DNA of 64,000 nt from Desmodesmus armatus (lineage: Eukaryota > Chlorophyta > Chlorophyceae > Sphaeropleales > Scenedesmaceae). The stretch is from contig VIIQ02000614.1 in assembly GCA_007449985.2 (NCBI GenBank), positions 1 through 64,000 on the forward strand, given 5' to 3'. The first letter of the stretch is position 1. Every line of letters starts with the position of its first letter. The position numbers were made by a program, and so were the translations under genes. Shown in pieces: positions 34,001 through 45,782 of this stretch. Under the pieces are notes generated by a model. The model did no database searches and was not told where the DNA came from. It saw nothing but the letters and a program-made list of their open reading frames with translations.

Positions 34001-35889
34001 AGCAGCAACGGCAGCAAACGGCCCACCAGCGGCAGCAGCGGCGGCACCAAAGGGCCCACCAGCGGCAGCAGCAGCGGCAGCACTGGGCCCGCCAGCTTGG
34101 GCTGCACCTACTGCTGCTGATGATGGTGGTGGCTGCTTTGGCCATGCTGCTGCAGCTGCTCCCTGGTGCTGCGATTTCTGGCGCGCTGTGTCCACTGCTG
34201 CCAGCTGCTCAGCATCGAGTGCTGTAGCTGGGTCAGGTGCTGCTGGTGCTTCCTGCGTGCCTGCACTAGCGGCAGCAGCAGCTGCTGCTGCTGCAGAAGC
34301 CCCCAGCACTAGCACATCAGGTGCTGCCATGGACTGACCTGCTGCGTCTTGCCCAACCCCATGCAGCCCTGCCGCTGGAAGCTGCGGGTGAGGCTGCACC
34401 GCTGCTGCATCGACGGGCCCAGCAGGAGCAGCAGCAGCAGCAGCTGCTGCTGCTGGCAGTGGCGGGTGAGGCCCAGTTGCTGCTGCTGCTACCTGCTGCA
34501 GCTGGGCAGTCATACCCACCCCTGCCAGCTGCTGGGCAAGGTGCACTGCAGCTGGTTCTGCTGCTGGCATTGCCGCTGCTCCCACGCCTGAGACCGCAGC
34601 AGCTGCTGACGGCGGCTGGGGCCCAGTTGCTGCTGCATGTGCTCCTTGCTGATGCTGCTGGTTCGTCAGGTCTATACCTGCCAGCTGCTGAACAAGATGT
34701 GCTGCAGCTGGGTCTGCTGCTGGCGCTGCTGCTGCTGCTCCCGTGCCTGGGACAGCAGCAGGTGCTGCTGGCGGCAGCGGGTGGAGCCTAAGTAGTGCTG
34801 CTGTTACCTGCTGCAGCTGCTGGTCCGTCAGGTTCAAACCTGCCAGCTGCTGAGCAAGGTGCACTGTAGCTGGGTTTGATGCTGCTGCTGCTGTCTGCAT
34901 GCCTGGGGCAGCCACAGCAGCTGCTGCTGCTGCTGGCTGCAGCACACTTGATCCTGCTGCGGCCCAACTGACTGCTGCAGGGTCATCAGCATCTGCTGCT
35001 GCTGATGGAAGCTGCGACTGCGGCTGCGGCTGCAGCAATGGCAGGGGCAGCTGCAGCTGGTGTGGCTGCTGGCACGCTGAAGCAACTTCCTCCCTCTCAC
35101 CATCCTGCTGCTGCTGCTGCTGCACTTGCAGGGATGCTGATAAAGCCCCCTTGCCCATGCCGAGCTGCTGCTGCTGGGATGCTGATGAATGTCCCTGCCC
35201 CTTATCAACCTGCTGCTGCGACTGGTGGGACGCAAATGAAGCCTCTCCCAACTCCCGTCGCTGCTGCTGCTGGCATGTTGACGGAACCCCCGGCCACCCA
35301 CCAAGCTGCCGCTGCTGCTGGGATGCTGATGGAACCCCCGGCCACTCGCCACGCTGCAGCTGCTTCTGCTGCTGCTGCTGGGACCCCCGGTGCCCCTGAT
35401 CCTGCTGCTGCACATCTGGCCCTCCTCCATTGGCTGGTAGAGGCGGCACAGGGCTGCTGGATTGCTCTGATAGTTCCTGCACACTGACACTGTCTGTCAA
35501 AGTTGGGCCTGTGAACAGGCTGCTGGGGGAGGCCTCTTCGGACGGTTTTGGTGTGGGGGCGGGCGTTCTGAATGTTCCTGTAGCAGCTGCCCTGGTGCAG
35601 CCTCAGCCGGGACTACTGCTGTCAGCTCTGCCGACTGTGGGCTTGGCTCAGCAAGAGGTATCTTGCCTTTACCTGCATAACAGGCAGGGCCGGGCAGGGT
35701 GGTCAAGGGTCCAGGGCCGGTGGAATGTCAGTGCTGTGATTTGTCAGGCGGTGTAGGCCACGTAGCGTGTGTCAGGGAGGGGAGGGGGGTGGGGTCCTGT
35801 GTATGGTGCAGCGTGGTGACTGGTGACTTACCTTGCCCGCAGCTGGAGCTAGCCTCTGGAAGGGATGGGGCCGCTGAAGCAGGGCTCAT
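31002..35889 (-). CDS. Protein kinase with very long repetitive N terminus (kinase 2)
   Basis: About 1,222 residues in 4 exons: 35832-35889, 32819-35672, 31775-32312 and 31002-31219. The short first exon (MSPASAAPSLPEASSSCGQ) has a strong gtaagt donor. Exon 2 begins in one frame and continues in another; one base appears missing near 35575-35640, so the N-terminal join is tentative. Residues to about 650 are Gln- then Ala-rich, with repeated AAAAGGPFGA and AAGGPFAAV units; an Ala/Glu/Gln helical stretch follows. Kinase domain: LGAGAYAKVFCG (about 923), VAVKAF, MIIMDECDTSLGDYL, ILHNDVRADNMLL (about 1066), CDFGLAEFV (about 1104), then WLPPDM where APE is expected, and DVFALG. It shares intron positions, the HND loop and the tail (PTAQVVKGWLGDL) with kinase 1, so the two are tandem duplicates. 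The missing APE glutamate may weaken activity. Confidence 0.82.
31693..31705. repeat. Poly-C tract in kinase 2 intron
   Basis: Thirteen consecutive C in the last intron of kinase 2. Confidence 0.9.
33700..34120 (-). repeat. Coding repeat array of Ala/Gly-Pro-Phe units in kinase 2
   Basis: Between about 33700 and 34120 the minus strand encodes many copies of a 14-residue unit of the form FGAAAAAAGGPFAA, mirrored by (GGCAGCAGC)n-like DNA. The copies vary at the residue after GGP (F or T), and several are near-identical at the DNA level, which points to slippage or unequal exchange. Confidence 0.85.
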
Positions 35890-36803
35890 GGGGCTCAAAC
35901 GGCAGGGTCAGCAGGCAGGTAAAGCAGGGCAGTGGGTGTATCAGCCCTGGGTGGGACTGCCCCACCTGGACCTGGCCCACGCAGCTGTGGATGCTGGCGT
36001 CAATGACACTGGTAGTTAGGTGGGGTGCCAATGTACGGATCAGACTGCGAAATTAACCCCCTATCTCCAACTCTTTGGCTTGGTTGGAGCAGATCACAGC
36101 TGACAGAGAGAGTCTGCTGAGCTCTGTGTTGTAATTTGTCGGAGGCACTCTTGAAATCTACCTTGCTCTTGATAGGCAGTTATGAATGCACATGAAGGCG
36201 TGCAGCGTCGAGAATTGCCTCAGGTTCCTCGATCGAAGGTCGCTATTCCCTCAAGCCCCGACACCTGCTTTTGCTTCAGCAAGACGTCATATGTAGATGC
36301 TGTGCCAATGCGTCGTTCCTTGTTGCTGTGTCACTTGAAGACGCCCTCTTCACGTCTTCTTTCACCCTACCCGTGGCAGCGCGCCTGATCGCGCCTCCAT
36401 CGTGTACATATGAAACTTTGAACAAGCCTGAAAGCTTTGCTACCGGCGTCTCGGCCAGATGTGCACTGACGGGTTGCTGGTCCAGGAGCAGCAGAGTCAA
36501 TGTACAGCTGACCTTCCTGGCGACACTAGAGGCTAGGTGGGTCTGCAAAGCAAGTTTCCAGGCATGCCATAGGTCAAGGCTCTTGCTTGCTGTCAACCAG
36601 GCCACATGCAGCGTGGCTGGAAGGACTTGCTGCTCTTGGAAGGCCACCCCATGCACTGTGGTCAGCCTGCATGTCCTTCACCCCACCACCCACCCACACA
36701 GGGGTTCTTGTGTCCATGCAGGATGTCCAGAAGGTCACAATGAGCAGGGACGCTTGGCACTCAGCAATTTTCGGAGTTTCTGAGCAGCTGCCTTGAGTCT
36801 CAA
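35890..36803. promoter_or_regulatory. Divergent intergenic region upstream of kinase 2 and the WD40/U-box gene
   Basis: Kinase 2 runs left and the giant WD40-kinase-U-box gene runs right. The 0.9 kb between must hold both promoters, and may also hold an unrecognised 5' exon of the giant gene, because no in-frame ATG precedes its first clear exon. No specific site identified. Confidence 0.45.
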
Positions 36804-39800
36804 ATGCAACGGCTGCATTCCAGCCTGGCAGAGGCCAGGAATGCCGCTGTACACCTGCAGGAGTCCCTCAACAGGCTCCATGAGGGCCACCAATTCAGAA
36901 AAGATTACCAGAAGTTTCTTGAAAGCGCCAACAGCTTGTTGAAGCAGATCGAGCAGGTAGGACGCAGAGGGTGATGGCATCCCCAACCTGCCAGCAGTTG
37001 TCCTGCAGGAGGGGGCACCTAGCATCAGATCATGCATGCAGTGGTGCCGCCTGCCATTTGTGCAGCTTCATGGTTGCCATCATCTGGCAAGAGGTGTAAG
37101 CAAAACCTCCTGCAGCAGCTGCCGCGACTGCAAAGGCTGACATGTGTCTGATCCATGTACCTTCCTGCTGCAGGCACAACACCATGCACCGGAGGTTGTG
37201 TCTCTGGCACTGCGCAAACTACACACAGCAAACGTGAGGAAGCTGGGTGTTATGGCAGCAGTGTTGAGAAGCAGCAGGCAGCGACAATGATTTCGGTCCA
37301 ACCAGCAGGGTTGTGATGGTGTTGCTGGGACCATGGGACAACAAGCTGGTGGGAATAAACAACTGTGCTGGTGTTATGTTGTGTTTGTCGTGTGCAGGGA
37401 TGCCTTGCAAAAGCACTCCGGGAGGAGCGAGGCAGCAGCACGCAGTCACTCCTCGGCAGCATTGGCAGCATTGGCGCGCTAGCTCCGGTACACACCGACA
37501 GTTACAGGGTGAGTGAGGCCTGATTCTGTTGATTGGTCTGCAGCTGCTTGTCACCACAGCAGACTGCAGCCTACTATGCTCTCCTGCTGTTGCAAGCAAT
37601 GTTTCACCACTTCAGCCATTTACTGAGGCCGCCAAAGGAACGCTCGTACACCATGACCCCTTGAGCTGTGGCAAATGCAGACACAGATGGCAGGCACACC
37701 ATCAGCAAAGGACAGGCCCTGTGTTGGCGTAAGTTCAGGCTTTGAGCCACAGCCGTGCCAGCTTGAGTGTCTGGCCGGATGCAGTGTGCTGATGGCTTCT
37801 GTACCCCTGCTGTGGCTTTCCTGTACCTGTGTTGCGGCTGCAGACCGCTGAGCGGCTTCTGTTGGAAGCTTTGGAGGAGCTGCGCAACCCTGGAGCCATA
37901 GGGGACTCCAGCTCATCAATCCAGTCATACGAGCTAGCAGAAACCCCGCGCGGGGGCATGGAGCAGGTGGCTATCTCCAGCATCTCGAGCTACTCTACCA
38001 CCAGCACCATGGCGGCTGCGGGCCAGCAGCAGGCAGCAGAGGCCCCTGAGCAGACAGGGCTGCTCACGTCGTACACAGCCAACGTGGGCGGCATTTTTAG
38101 CAGCATCGCAGCCATGGCGTTGGGCCCTGGGCCTGCAGGGTCAGTTGGCAACTTGTGTGTGGCAGTCAACTACACCTCGTACACGCAGCTGGACCTGTAT
38201 GTAGGCTGCAGGAAAGAGCAGCTCAAGAGTCACAGCCTGGAGAAGCAGCAGAAGTACCAGGCAAGTACAGGCAGTGCAGGGACAGTCCTTTGCAACTGTT
38301 GCAACACCAGCTTCACACGTGCTGCCGTGCCCAGGCTCATGTGCACCAATTGAATCAAGTTGGCTCTCTCTGTAGCATCAGCTGGCTGTGCAAGCAATGG
38401 CAGTACATGCGGGCTGTGCGCTGGCTAGTTGGCTGTGTGTGAACTTCGTGTGAGTCATCTTTGTACCCAATATGCCTCTGAGTGCATGTCCACTGGTGCT
38501 GCTCTGTCCTGCAGGGTGTCAGGTGCATGACTTATGATGCAGGGTCCAGCACACTGTGGACTGGCCATGCAGACGGCAGCATCAAAGTGCACCGCATCAA
38601 GGCAGCAGCTACAGAGGCAGCAGCAGAGTGCAGTGTGGCTGCAGACTCCTGCCGCCACGGTGTGGCAGTGACGTCCCTTGTGATTGAGGCCCAGGACTCG
38701 CTAGGGGCTCAGCCGCGCTGCTGGGCGGGAGATGCAGAGGGGCGTGTGTGCGTGCGCAAGCTGGTCACCCTGCAGACTGGGCAGCTGCACCTTTTGGTGA
38801 ACGCCACAGGTGCGTGCGCTGACGGTTCTGACTTGCCAGCGCTGGCGGTTTAAGTGGCGTGCAGCTTGGTCAGCACAGCCCTGCCTTTCCTGCAGAAGCA
38901 GCTGGTTCATCGTGCTGAACAGGCCATGTACTGGTGCTGCAGCATGCACTTCTGGGAAGGTCCCCTGCCCAACACCCTTGTGCAGGCATCTCTTGACTGA
39001 GTGTGCTGGGTGCTGTTTTGTATGCCTGTAGTTGCGCCCTGGGAGAACCAGCCCCGCCCACCCAAGTACCTGCCAGTGAGTGCCATGCTGCAGCTCGGGT
39101 CCCAGATGCTGGTGTCGGGCGGCTGCGTGCGGGAGGGCGCCGACCCAGCACACAGGCTGCAGCTATGGGACTGCAGGAAGATGAAGAGCCTGCGCGAGTT
39201 TGCTTGCCGCTGCGGCCCAGTCACCTGCCTTGAGCTGCTGAGTGACGTCCTGCAACCGCCCTCAGCACTCGAGTCAGTGCCCAGCGGGCGCAGCAGCATC
39301 TCTGACGGTGACATGGGCAGCGGTGGCTACAGCGTGGGGTACAGGCTGCTGTCTGGGCATGCAGACGGGCAGGTGGTGCTGTGGGAGCTGAGCGGCAGGG
39401 GAGCAGCACCTGAGCTGAAGGAGCTGGCAGTGATTGGAGAGTACAGCAAGGACAGGTGAGGTTTTCCCCCATATCTTGGCTTTCGTTCTCTAGTCTCAAA
39501 GGAGCAAGACAAGTTGACAGAAGTGCAGGACACCTCTCAGTAGGACAAGCAACTTGGTGCACCTGTCTGTTTATGGTGTTCAAGTGCTGGCTCAGCTAAG
39601 CTGCAGCATAGGCTGGCATATCACAGTCAAATTTAATCAAAAGCTGAGGTTTGGTGACATACACAGTCTGCAGGACAGCAAGCGTCCAGCACAGCTGTCA
39701 CTGTGCTCACATGCACGTCTACATGCATTTTACGCCTATTGTGCAGGGTGGTCAAGAGCATCTTTGCCTTCCCTCAGTGGGACATGCTGGTGTTAGCAAC

Positions 39801-42800
39801 CAACTCACCGGCACAACTCACAAGCATGCGCAACCGGGGCAAGCTGCGTGTCATGCACCTGCCCACACCAGCAGACCTGGAGCGTGCTGAGAGCAAGCGC
39901 AGGCAGGCAGCAGCAGCTCCCCACAGGAACGCACAGCCCACTGTGGACCTGCAGGTGTACGTGCATGATGCTCACACACAGAAGATCCTGGCCACAGCTC
40001 GCGTGGTAGGTGCAAGCAGTAGGGGGAGGTATAGCGCTTGTGGCATTGTAGTGCTGAGCATGAGAGCAGGCACAGCTAGAGTGGTGTGTTGCACGCGGCA
40101 GATGTGCAGTCATCAGCACCTGGTTTTTTTCAGCACCTAACTGGATGCTTCACTTATTGTCCAGGCTGCAGAAGACCTCCAAGTACTGTCATGCTTTGTC
40201 CTGCAGCTGCCTGCCTGTCTCTGGTGTGCAACTTGAATGATGCGTGTCCTCATGCTGTGGCTGTATTGTTGCAGGGCGAGACAATTGTCACTGCCACATC
40301 GTCCATCAAGTTCTGGTCCGCACGGCAGCTGGCCCTGTATGCAGCGGCATCAAAGGCCGGGTCTAGGCCAGGCCTGACTTTCAACAGGATCAGCACCAGC
40401 AGCAGTGCCGGCAGCAGGAGGCTGTCAGACACAGCTGGCCTGACAGAGGCGCTGGCAAGCAACAGCGACCATCATTCGCCCTTTGTGCGTACGCAGCAGC
40501 AGCAATCCCAGCAGATGCCAGCGCAGGCGCAGCAGCAGACCTTCCCACAGACTGCGCGCACAGCTGAGTACAGCGCTCACGCACAGCCGATGGACATCCC
40601 TGTGGGTTCTCCCAGTGTGCAGCCCAGGTCGAGCCGTGCTCAGGAGTTTGTGCGCATCGTGCCACAGGGTGCACCATCCAGCTACAGCCAAGCTGGCAGT
40701 GCTCCCAGCGCACAGGGCTCCTATCCCGGCTCTGTCGCTAGCTCTCATCCTGGCTCTTATAACGCTTACGGGTGGATGAACCCAGCAGCAGCTTCAGCAT
40801 CTCCAGCAGCAGCAGGTGGTGCGGCTGTGCCTCACATCCCTGCCCTGGGTCTGGGGGGACCCTATGGGCCATTTGGTGGTGCTGCTGCTGCCGGGGGTAT
40901 GGGTGCTGCAGCCTCTGCAGCAGGCTACCCGCCCTCTGTTGGGCAGGGGTGGGCAGGTGCAGCACCCATGTCCAGCGCACAGAGGCCCATGTCGCCTGTG
41001 CCTGTGCCATTTGGCGCGTCGCCGCCGCCCATGTCCCCTGCCATGCCAGGTGGTGTGCCTCCCTGGCAGAGCCCTGTCCCTGCACGCCCCCTGTCGCCCG
41101 CGCAGTGGCAGCAGCAGCAGCAGGAGCTGGCCAAGCTGCAGCAGCAAGAGGCACTGCAGCGGCTGCCGCAGGCGCAGCTACAGGAGCAGCAGGGGCAACA
41201 GCAGGGGCAGCGGCGCCTCCAGCAGCTGCGGGAGAGGCTGCAACCGTTGATATCTCAGCCAAAACCGCAGTCTGCCGTGGATGCTGCAGGCAGTGCACCA
41301 TCAAAGCCTGCTGTGTCTCCCACAGACAAGCCGGCAGCAGCTTCGAGCTTCCCCAGCCCCAAGAAGAGCACCACAGCAACCACAGCAACAGTGCCGCCAG
41401 GGCTGCCGATGAGCTTGGACAAGTCAGCTGCAGCAGCAACGGCCAGCAGCAGCGGCAAACAGGCTTTGAGCCAGCAGGCGGCGGCGGCCAGCAGCGCTCC
41501 CGGCTCTGCACCGTCAGAGATAACACCAGCAGACCCAGCCAAGACGGGCAAGCAGCAGCAGCAGGGGCAGGAGGACGCCAGTGATGCTGTCCGGGAAGTG
41601 GAGCTGGCAGAGCAAATGCGGGTCGAACAGCTACAGCTGAAGAAACAAGAGGAAGTTGATGCTCCAGGCAGGGCGCAGGCAGAGGTGGCTGCGCACTGCG
41701 GGTACCAGTTTGTGCGGCAGCTGCCCGACCAGGCTATGTTTGGCAGCAGCAGGGTTCTGCAGGTGCGCTGCAGCCGCACCAACAGGCTGCGCACACTGCT
41801 GCAGGTGCCGCGCAGCGAGCTGCGCCAGCTAGCTGCTGACCGCCATGCCTTTGGTGACTTCCGGGAGCAGCTGGTGGATGCCAGCAAGGTGCACCACCCT
41901 CACATGCTGCAGGTGCAGGAGGTGTTTGTGGGCCCCCTGCACCTCAACATTGTGCTGGAGGAGTGCTCGGCAGGCAGGCTGCTGGATTACCCAGGAAAGC
42001 AAGCCAGCGCATGGGGATCAGGGCCAGGCGCACCAGCAGCGGCAGTGCTCAGCCCAGAGTTTGCGCGCTGGTTTTTCCAGCAGGCCGTGCTGGCTGTGCA
42101 CTACTACCACAGCCTCTTTGGCAGCGCCACGCACCACAGCAAACTCTCCATGATGAACACACTGCTCAAGGTGAGGCTGCTGTGCATACCTGACGGCCTA
42201 ACACACTGTCTCTGTTCACATAGGCTGCTTTTGTTATCACAGCAGTCTGTTCAGAAGTGTTATGTGTTGAAACTTTTCACAGCAGTTGGAGCCTGTGCAG
42301 GTTCCGTGGTAACCTTGGCTCAAGCTTTGTGCTGCTGTGGGTCAGGCTGGCATCACTTGCCACTCAGCATGGTGCATGCAGCTCCGGAACTGCGCTGACC
42401 CAATTAGCTGTGCCACAAGTAATGATTGCAGTTGCGGGTGCTGGCGTACATCGTGTTTGAGAACTTCCTGTGACTGTTGCTGTGTGTTGCTCCTGCCGTG
42501 TCCTTCCAGGTTGCGCCCACACTGCCGCAGCCGGTGGTCAAGGTGCCAACCACCATCCTCGCTCGTGGCATCAGTGTGTTCACACTGACAGGCAGCCCCA
42601 GTGTCAGTCAGCCAGGTGAAGACCCCTTCATACCACCCGAGGTGTACGACAGCCGTGGGGAACGGGGTGACACACCTGCAGGGGACGTGTGGGCTTGTGG
42701 TGTGCTGCTGCTGAAGCTGCTGGGCGGGCAGCTGAAGGACAGCGTGTACCCCAAGGCTGGCAGCAGCAGCAGCAGCGGCGCCGGCAGCAGCAGTCAGGGT

Positions 42801-45782
42801 GACCGTGGGGTCCTGTTTGAGTTCCCAGCACAGCAGAACAGCACCTTGGACGAGGGTACTCGGGAGCTTCTGTCGCGCATGCTGAAGCGGCAGCCGCAGG
42901 ACAGGATCAGCCTGCACAAGCTGCGGGACCATCCGTGGTTCCTCAAGGGGCTGCCGCCTAACGCACACAGCATGACAGACAGGTTCCTGGGAGCCAGCCG
43001 GGCCTGCAGACAGTCTGAGGACGAGCTGCGGGCAGCTGTGGATGCTGCAGGTGCTGGGCCTGCGGCACTCATGCAGCTCCTGCAGCAGGTCAAGCAGCAG
43101 CAGCGTCAGCACAAGGCGCCAAAAGTCAAGCAGTCGGCAGCACAGCAGTGGGGCAAGGAGGCGGATTTGAAGCAGCAGCAACAGACGGGGGTGCAGCTGG
43201 AGCTGCTGCAGGGCCCTGTGACCCCAGAGCTTCAGCACGGCCTGCAGCTGCAGCTCCATGCGCTGAGGAACGCCTGCCTGCAGCTGCATGGCGTCAGCAC
43301 AGCAGGACAGCAGGGCGGCAACAGCAGCAGCAGTGTGAGCAGGCTCACAGAGCTCATGGCAGCGCAGCAGGCAGCTGCAAGTGCTGTAAGTGCCTTCACA
43401 GCCCTGGACGCTGCTGCACGGGCCCTGCAGCAGCAGCCACGGCTGCAACAAGCGAAGCTCATCCCGCTGAGTACTTCCAAGCAGCAGCCGGACTGCAGCC
43501 TTGGCATGGCGCAGATGCTGCAGCTGGCCTGCACCGATGCACTGTATAGGATCAGTAGGCTGCAGCAGCTGCTGCAGGGCACCTCAGAGCCCTCTCGCTG
43601 GGCGCAGCTGCAGGCCAGCGTGCCAGTCAAGGGCAAGGCAGAAGCAGCGGGCAAGGCAGACCCTGTTGCATGGGAGCGGACGCTGCACCTGCTGAAGGTG
43701 CAGGCGTTCGTGCTCGAGCAGGCTTGCGGGGTGCTGCACAGTCTGTGGGTGTGCAGGGCGGCAGCAGCGGCTGTCATCAGCGCATGTCTGGGCCGGCGAC
43801 GCGCTGCGGCGTACGGGCCGGGTGTCAAGCCGCTCGTGCTGACAGCAGTGCTGGGGCCAGATGCTCGTGCTGCCCTGGTGGCAACCGCCGCCCTGCAGCT
43901 GCAGCAGCCAGCAGCTGGCACCAAGCTGTGGCAGCGTCAGGGGGTGTTGTACAGGCTGGCTGCGGCGTCGCTGGTGGTGCTGGTGCACTGCAATGAGGCC
44001 GGGCTCAGCCAGCAGCAGCAGTGGCAGAGGAGTCGGGTCCCTGTGCAGTCCATCCGCTGTCTGGAGGACATTGACAGCATCCTCGTCAGCAAGGCATCCC
44101 TACAGAATCAGCACAGCTACAGCGGGTGTGGCAGCAGCTGTACAGTGTATGAGGGGGCGCTGCAGAAGCAGGGCGAGCAGCAGGTGCTGGTGGTAGCGCT
44201 GTCACAGCTGTTTGCGCCAGACAAAAAGGGGGCACCAGACCTGCCGCCCAGGCGGCGCGAGGTGCGGGAGCAGCTACAGCTGCAGGGCTCGAGCCCGATA
44301 GCCAAGGCCATCGAGTGCCCCATCTGCCTGGGGGCGATGGCGGACCCTGTCAACGCTGCAGACAAGTATGCCTACTGCCGTGCCTGCATTCAGACACACA
44401 TCAGCAACCTGCAGAAGCAGGGCAGGCCGGTGGTGTCCCCTAGCACGGGTGAGCCGATGGCGCACACCAGCCTCGAAGACAGCCACCACTTGCGCGGGTC
44501 TGTTTCGCACTGGGAGACGCACCAGCGGCAGCAGCTGCAGCGGGTGCAGGGGCTGGTAGCGCAGCAGCTGAAGCAGCAGCAGCTGGAATGGACTCAAGCA
44601 GAGCCTGATAAGCAGTTCAGGGCTGCAGAGCACCTCGCCCTGGCACATGCCGCACAGGCAGGCAGTGCTGATGCAGTGCACGCGCTGCAGCAGGTGCTGG
44701 TGCGGCTGCAGGGCGCCAAGCTGCTGGCTGGCAGCAACAGCACGGCCGGCAGCGCCTCCGCAAGCAGCAGCAGCAGCCCCCAGCAGGTGCTGCCGCTGCT
44801 GGCGCCCATCCACTGCATGTGCTCAGACCCGCCGCTGCTGGTGCTGCCCAAGCCTGAGGGCGGCACCCTGGAGCAGTGGATTGCAGCCACAGCAGGCAGC
44901 CTGAGCGACACCAAGGCGGGTGTGAAGGACTTTACCCTGGCTTGGGTGCAGCAGGTGGCGTGGCCTGTGGGGCTGCAGCTGCTGAGTGATGTGGCTGCAG
45001 CTCTCTGTGCCCTGCACCAGCAGCAGCCAGCAGTGGTGCTTGGCGGCGTGCATGCTGCAGCTGTGCACCTGCCGCAGCCGCTGCCGGATGCAGGCTCAGC
45101 ACAGCAGCAGCAGCAGTTTGGCGCTCCTGGTGCTGCCCGTGTGTCACAGCTGAGCCTGGTCGCTCTGCTGTCTCAGTTGGCACCACTCAGCAGCTGCCAC
45201 CCCTTCCTGGCAGCCCCTGAGACGCTTTTGGCCAGCGGGCCTGCCAGCCCTGCCGCTGACGTGTACGGCTTTGGTGTGCTGATGTTCCAGCTGGCCACTG
45301 GCTGGCTGCCCCAGCAGTACACGGCAGGCACCGACGAGCAGATAGCAGCGGTGATGTGGTGCAGGGAGATGATGGCGCAGGCAGGCAGCACCTCACCCCT
45401 CGCAGCAGCACAGGCGCTTGCAAAGCTACCAGCTGACGGCAGTTCTGTCCCGCCACTGCCAACAGGGGAGTGGACCCCATACGGCCGCCACCTGCCATCT
45501 GTTGCGGCACTGCAGCAGCTCCCAGCTGGCTATGTGAATCTCATGGAGCAGTGCCTGCAGCGGGTGGCACCTGCCAGGCCCTGTGTGCATGAGCTGTCAG
45601 CACGGCTTGCTGACATGATGGCTGCAGGGCAGGGGCAGGCTGCACCTGCAGGACAGTCGGTGATGATCGAGGCGATGCGAGCCGTGGAGAAGCGGAGGGC
45701 GGCTGGGGTGATGCATGGGCCAACGCCTTTGGCAGTGCCTCGTGGGTATGAGCCATCCCAGGTGTCACCAGCTAGGTGCTAG
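36804..45782 (+). CDS. Giant coiled-coil / WD40 / pseudokinase / U-box / kinase-like protein
   Basis: About 2,295 residues in 9 exons: 36804-36956, 37174-37233, 37398-37508, 37844-38260, 38515-38809, 39032-39455, 39747-40005, 40275-42170 and 42510-45782, all in phase. Order: charged coiled coil (1-170); WD40-like blades to about 600 (LWTGHADGSIKVHRI, LLSGHADGQVVLWEL); a Gln/Ala/Ser-rich linker to about 1040; a kinase fold (1049-1350) whose end (LHKLRDHPWFLKGLP) is SnRK2/CaMK-like; a U-box (1806-1855: ECPICLGAMADPV to GEPMAHTSL); a second kinase-like C lobe (1990-2240: AADVYGFGVLMFQLATGW). The first kinase lacks the Gly loop, the VAIK lysine, HRD (HHSKLSMMNTLL instead) and DFG, so it is a pseudokinase. 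Inference: a ubiquitin E3 ligase that uses propeller and pseudokinases as recognition or scaffold parts. The start ATG is uncertain. The exon-4 donor is GC rather than GT. Confidence 0.85.
38261..38514 (+). other. GC-AG intron in the WD40/U-box gene
   Basis: Exon 4 ends AAGTACCAG followed by GCAAGT, the classical consensus of a GC donor, and the intron ends ctgcag. Using this donor joins QKYQ to GVRCMTYD in frame. The nearest GT (four bases on) would break the WD40 frame. Confidence 0.8.

Noticed and set aside
33596..34337. Plus-strand Ser/Gly/Thr- and Ala-rich frames
   Set aside because: Antisense shadow of the kinase 2 repeat array; no independent start, splice or family evidence.
40930..41250. 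Long alternative-frame open stretches opposite and across the Gln-rich linker of the giant gene
   Set aside because: CAG-rich DNA reads as Gln, Ser or Ala in all three frames; only the frame that joins the WD40 and kinase exons in phase was accepted.
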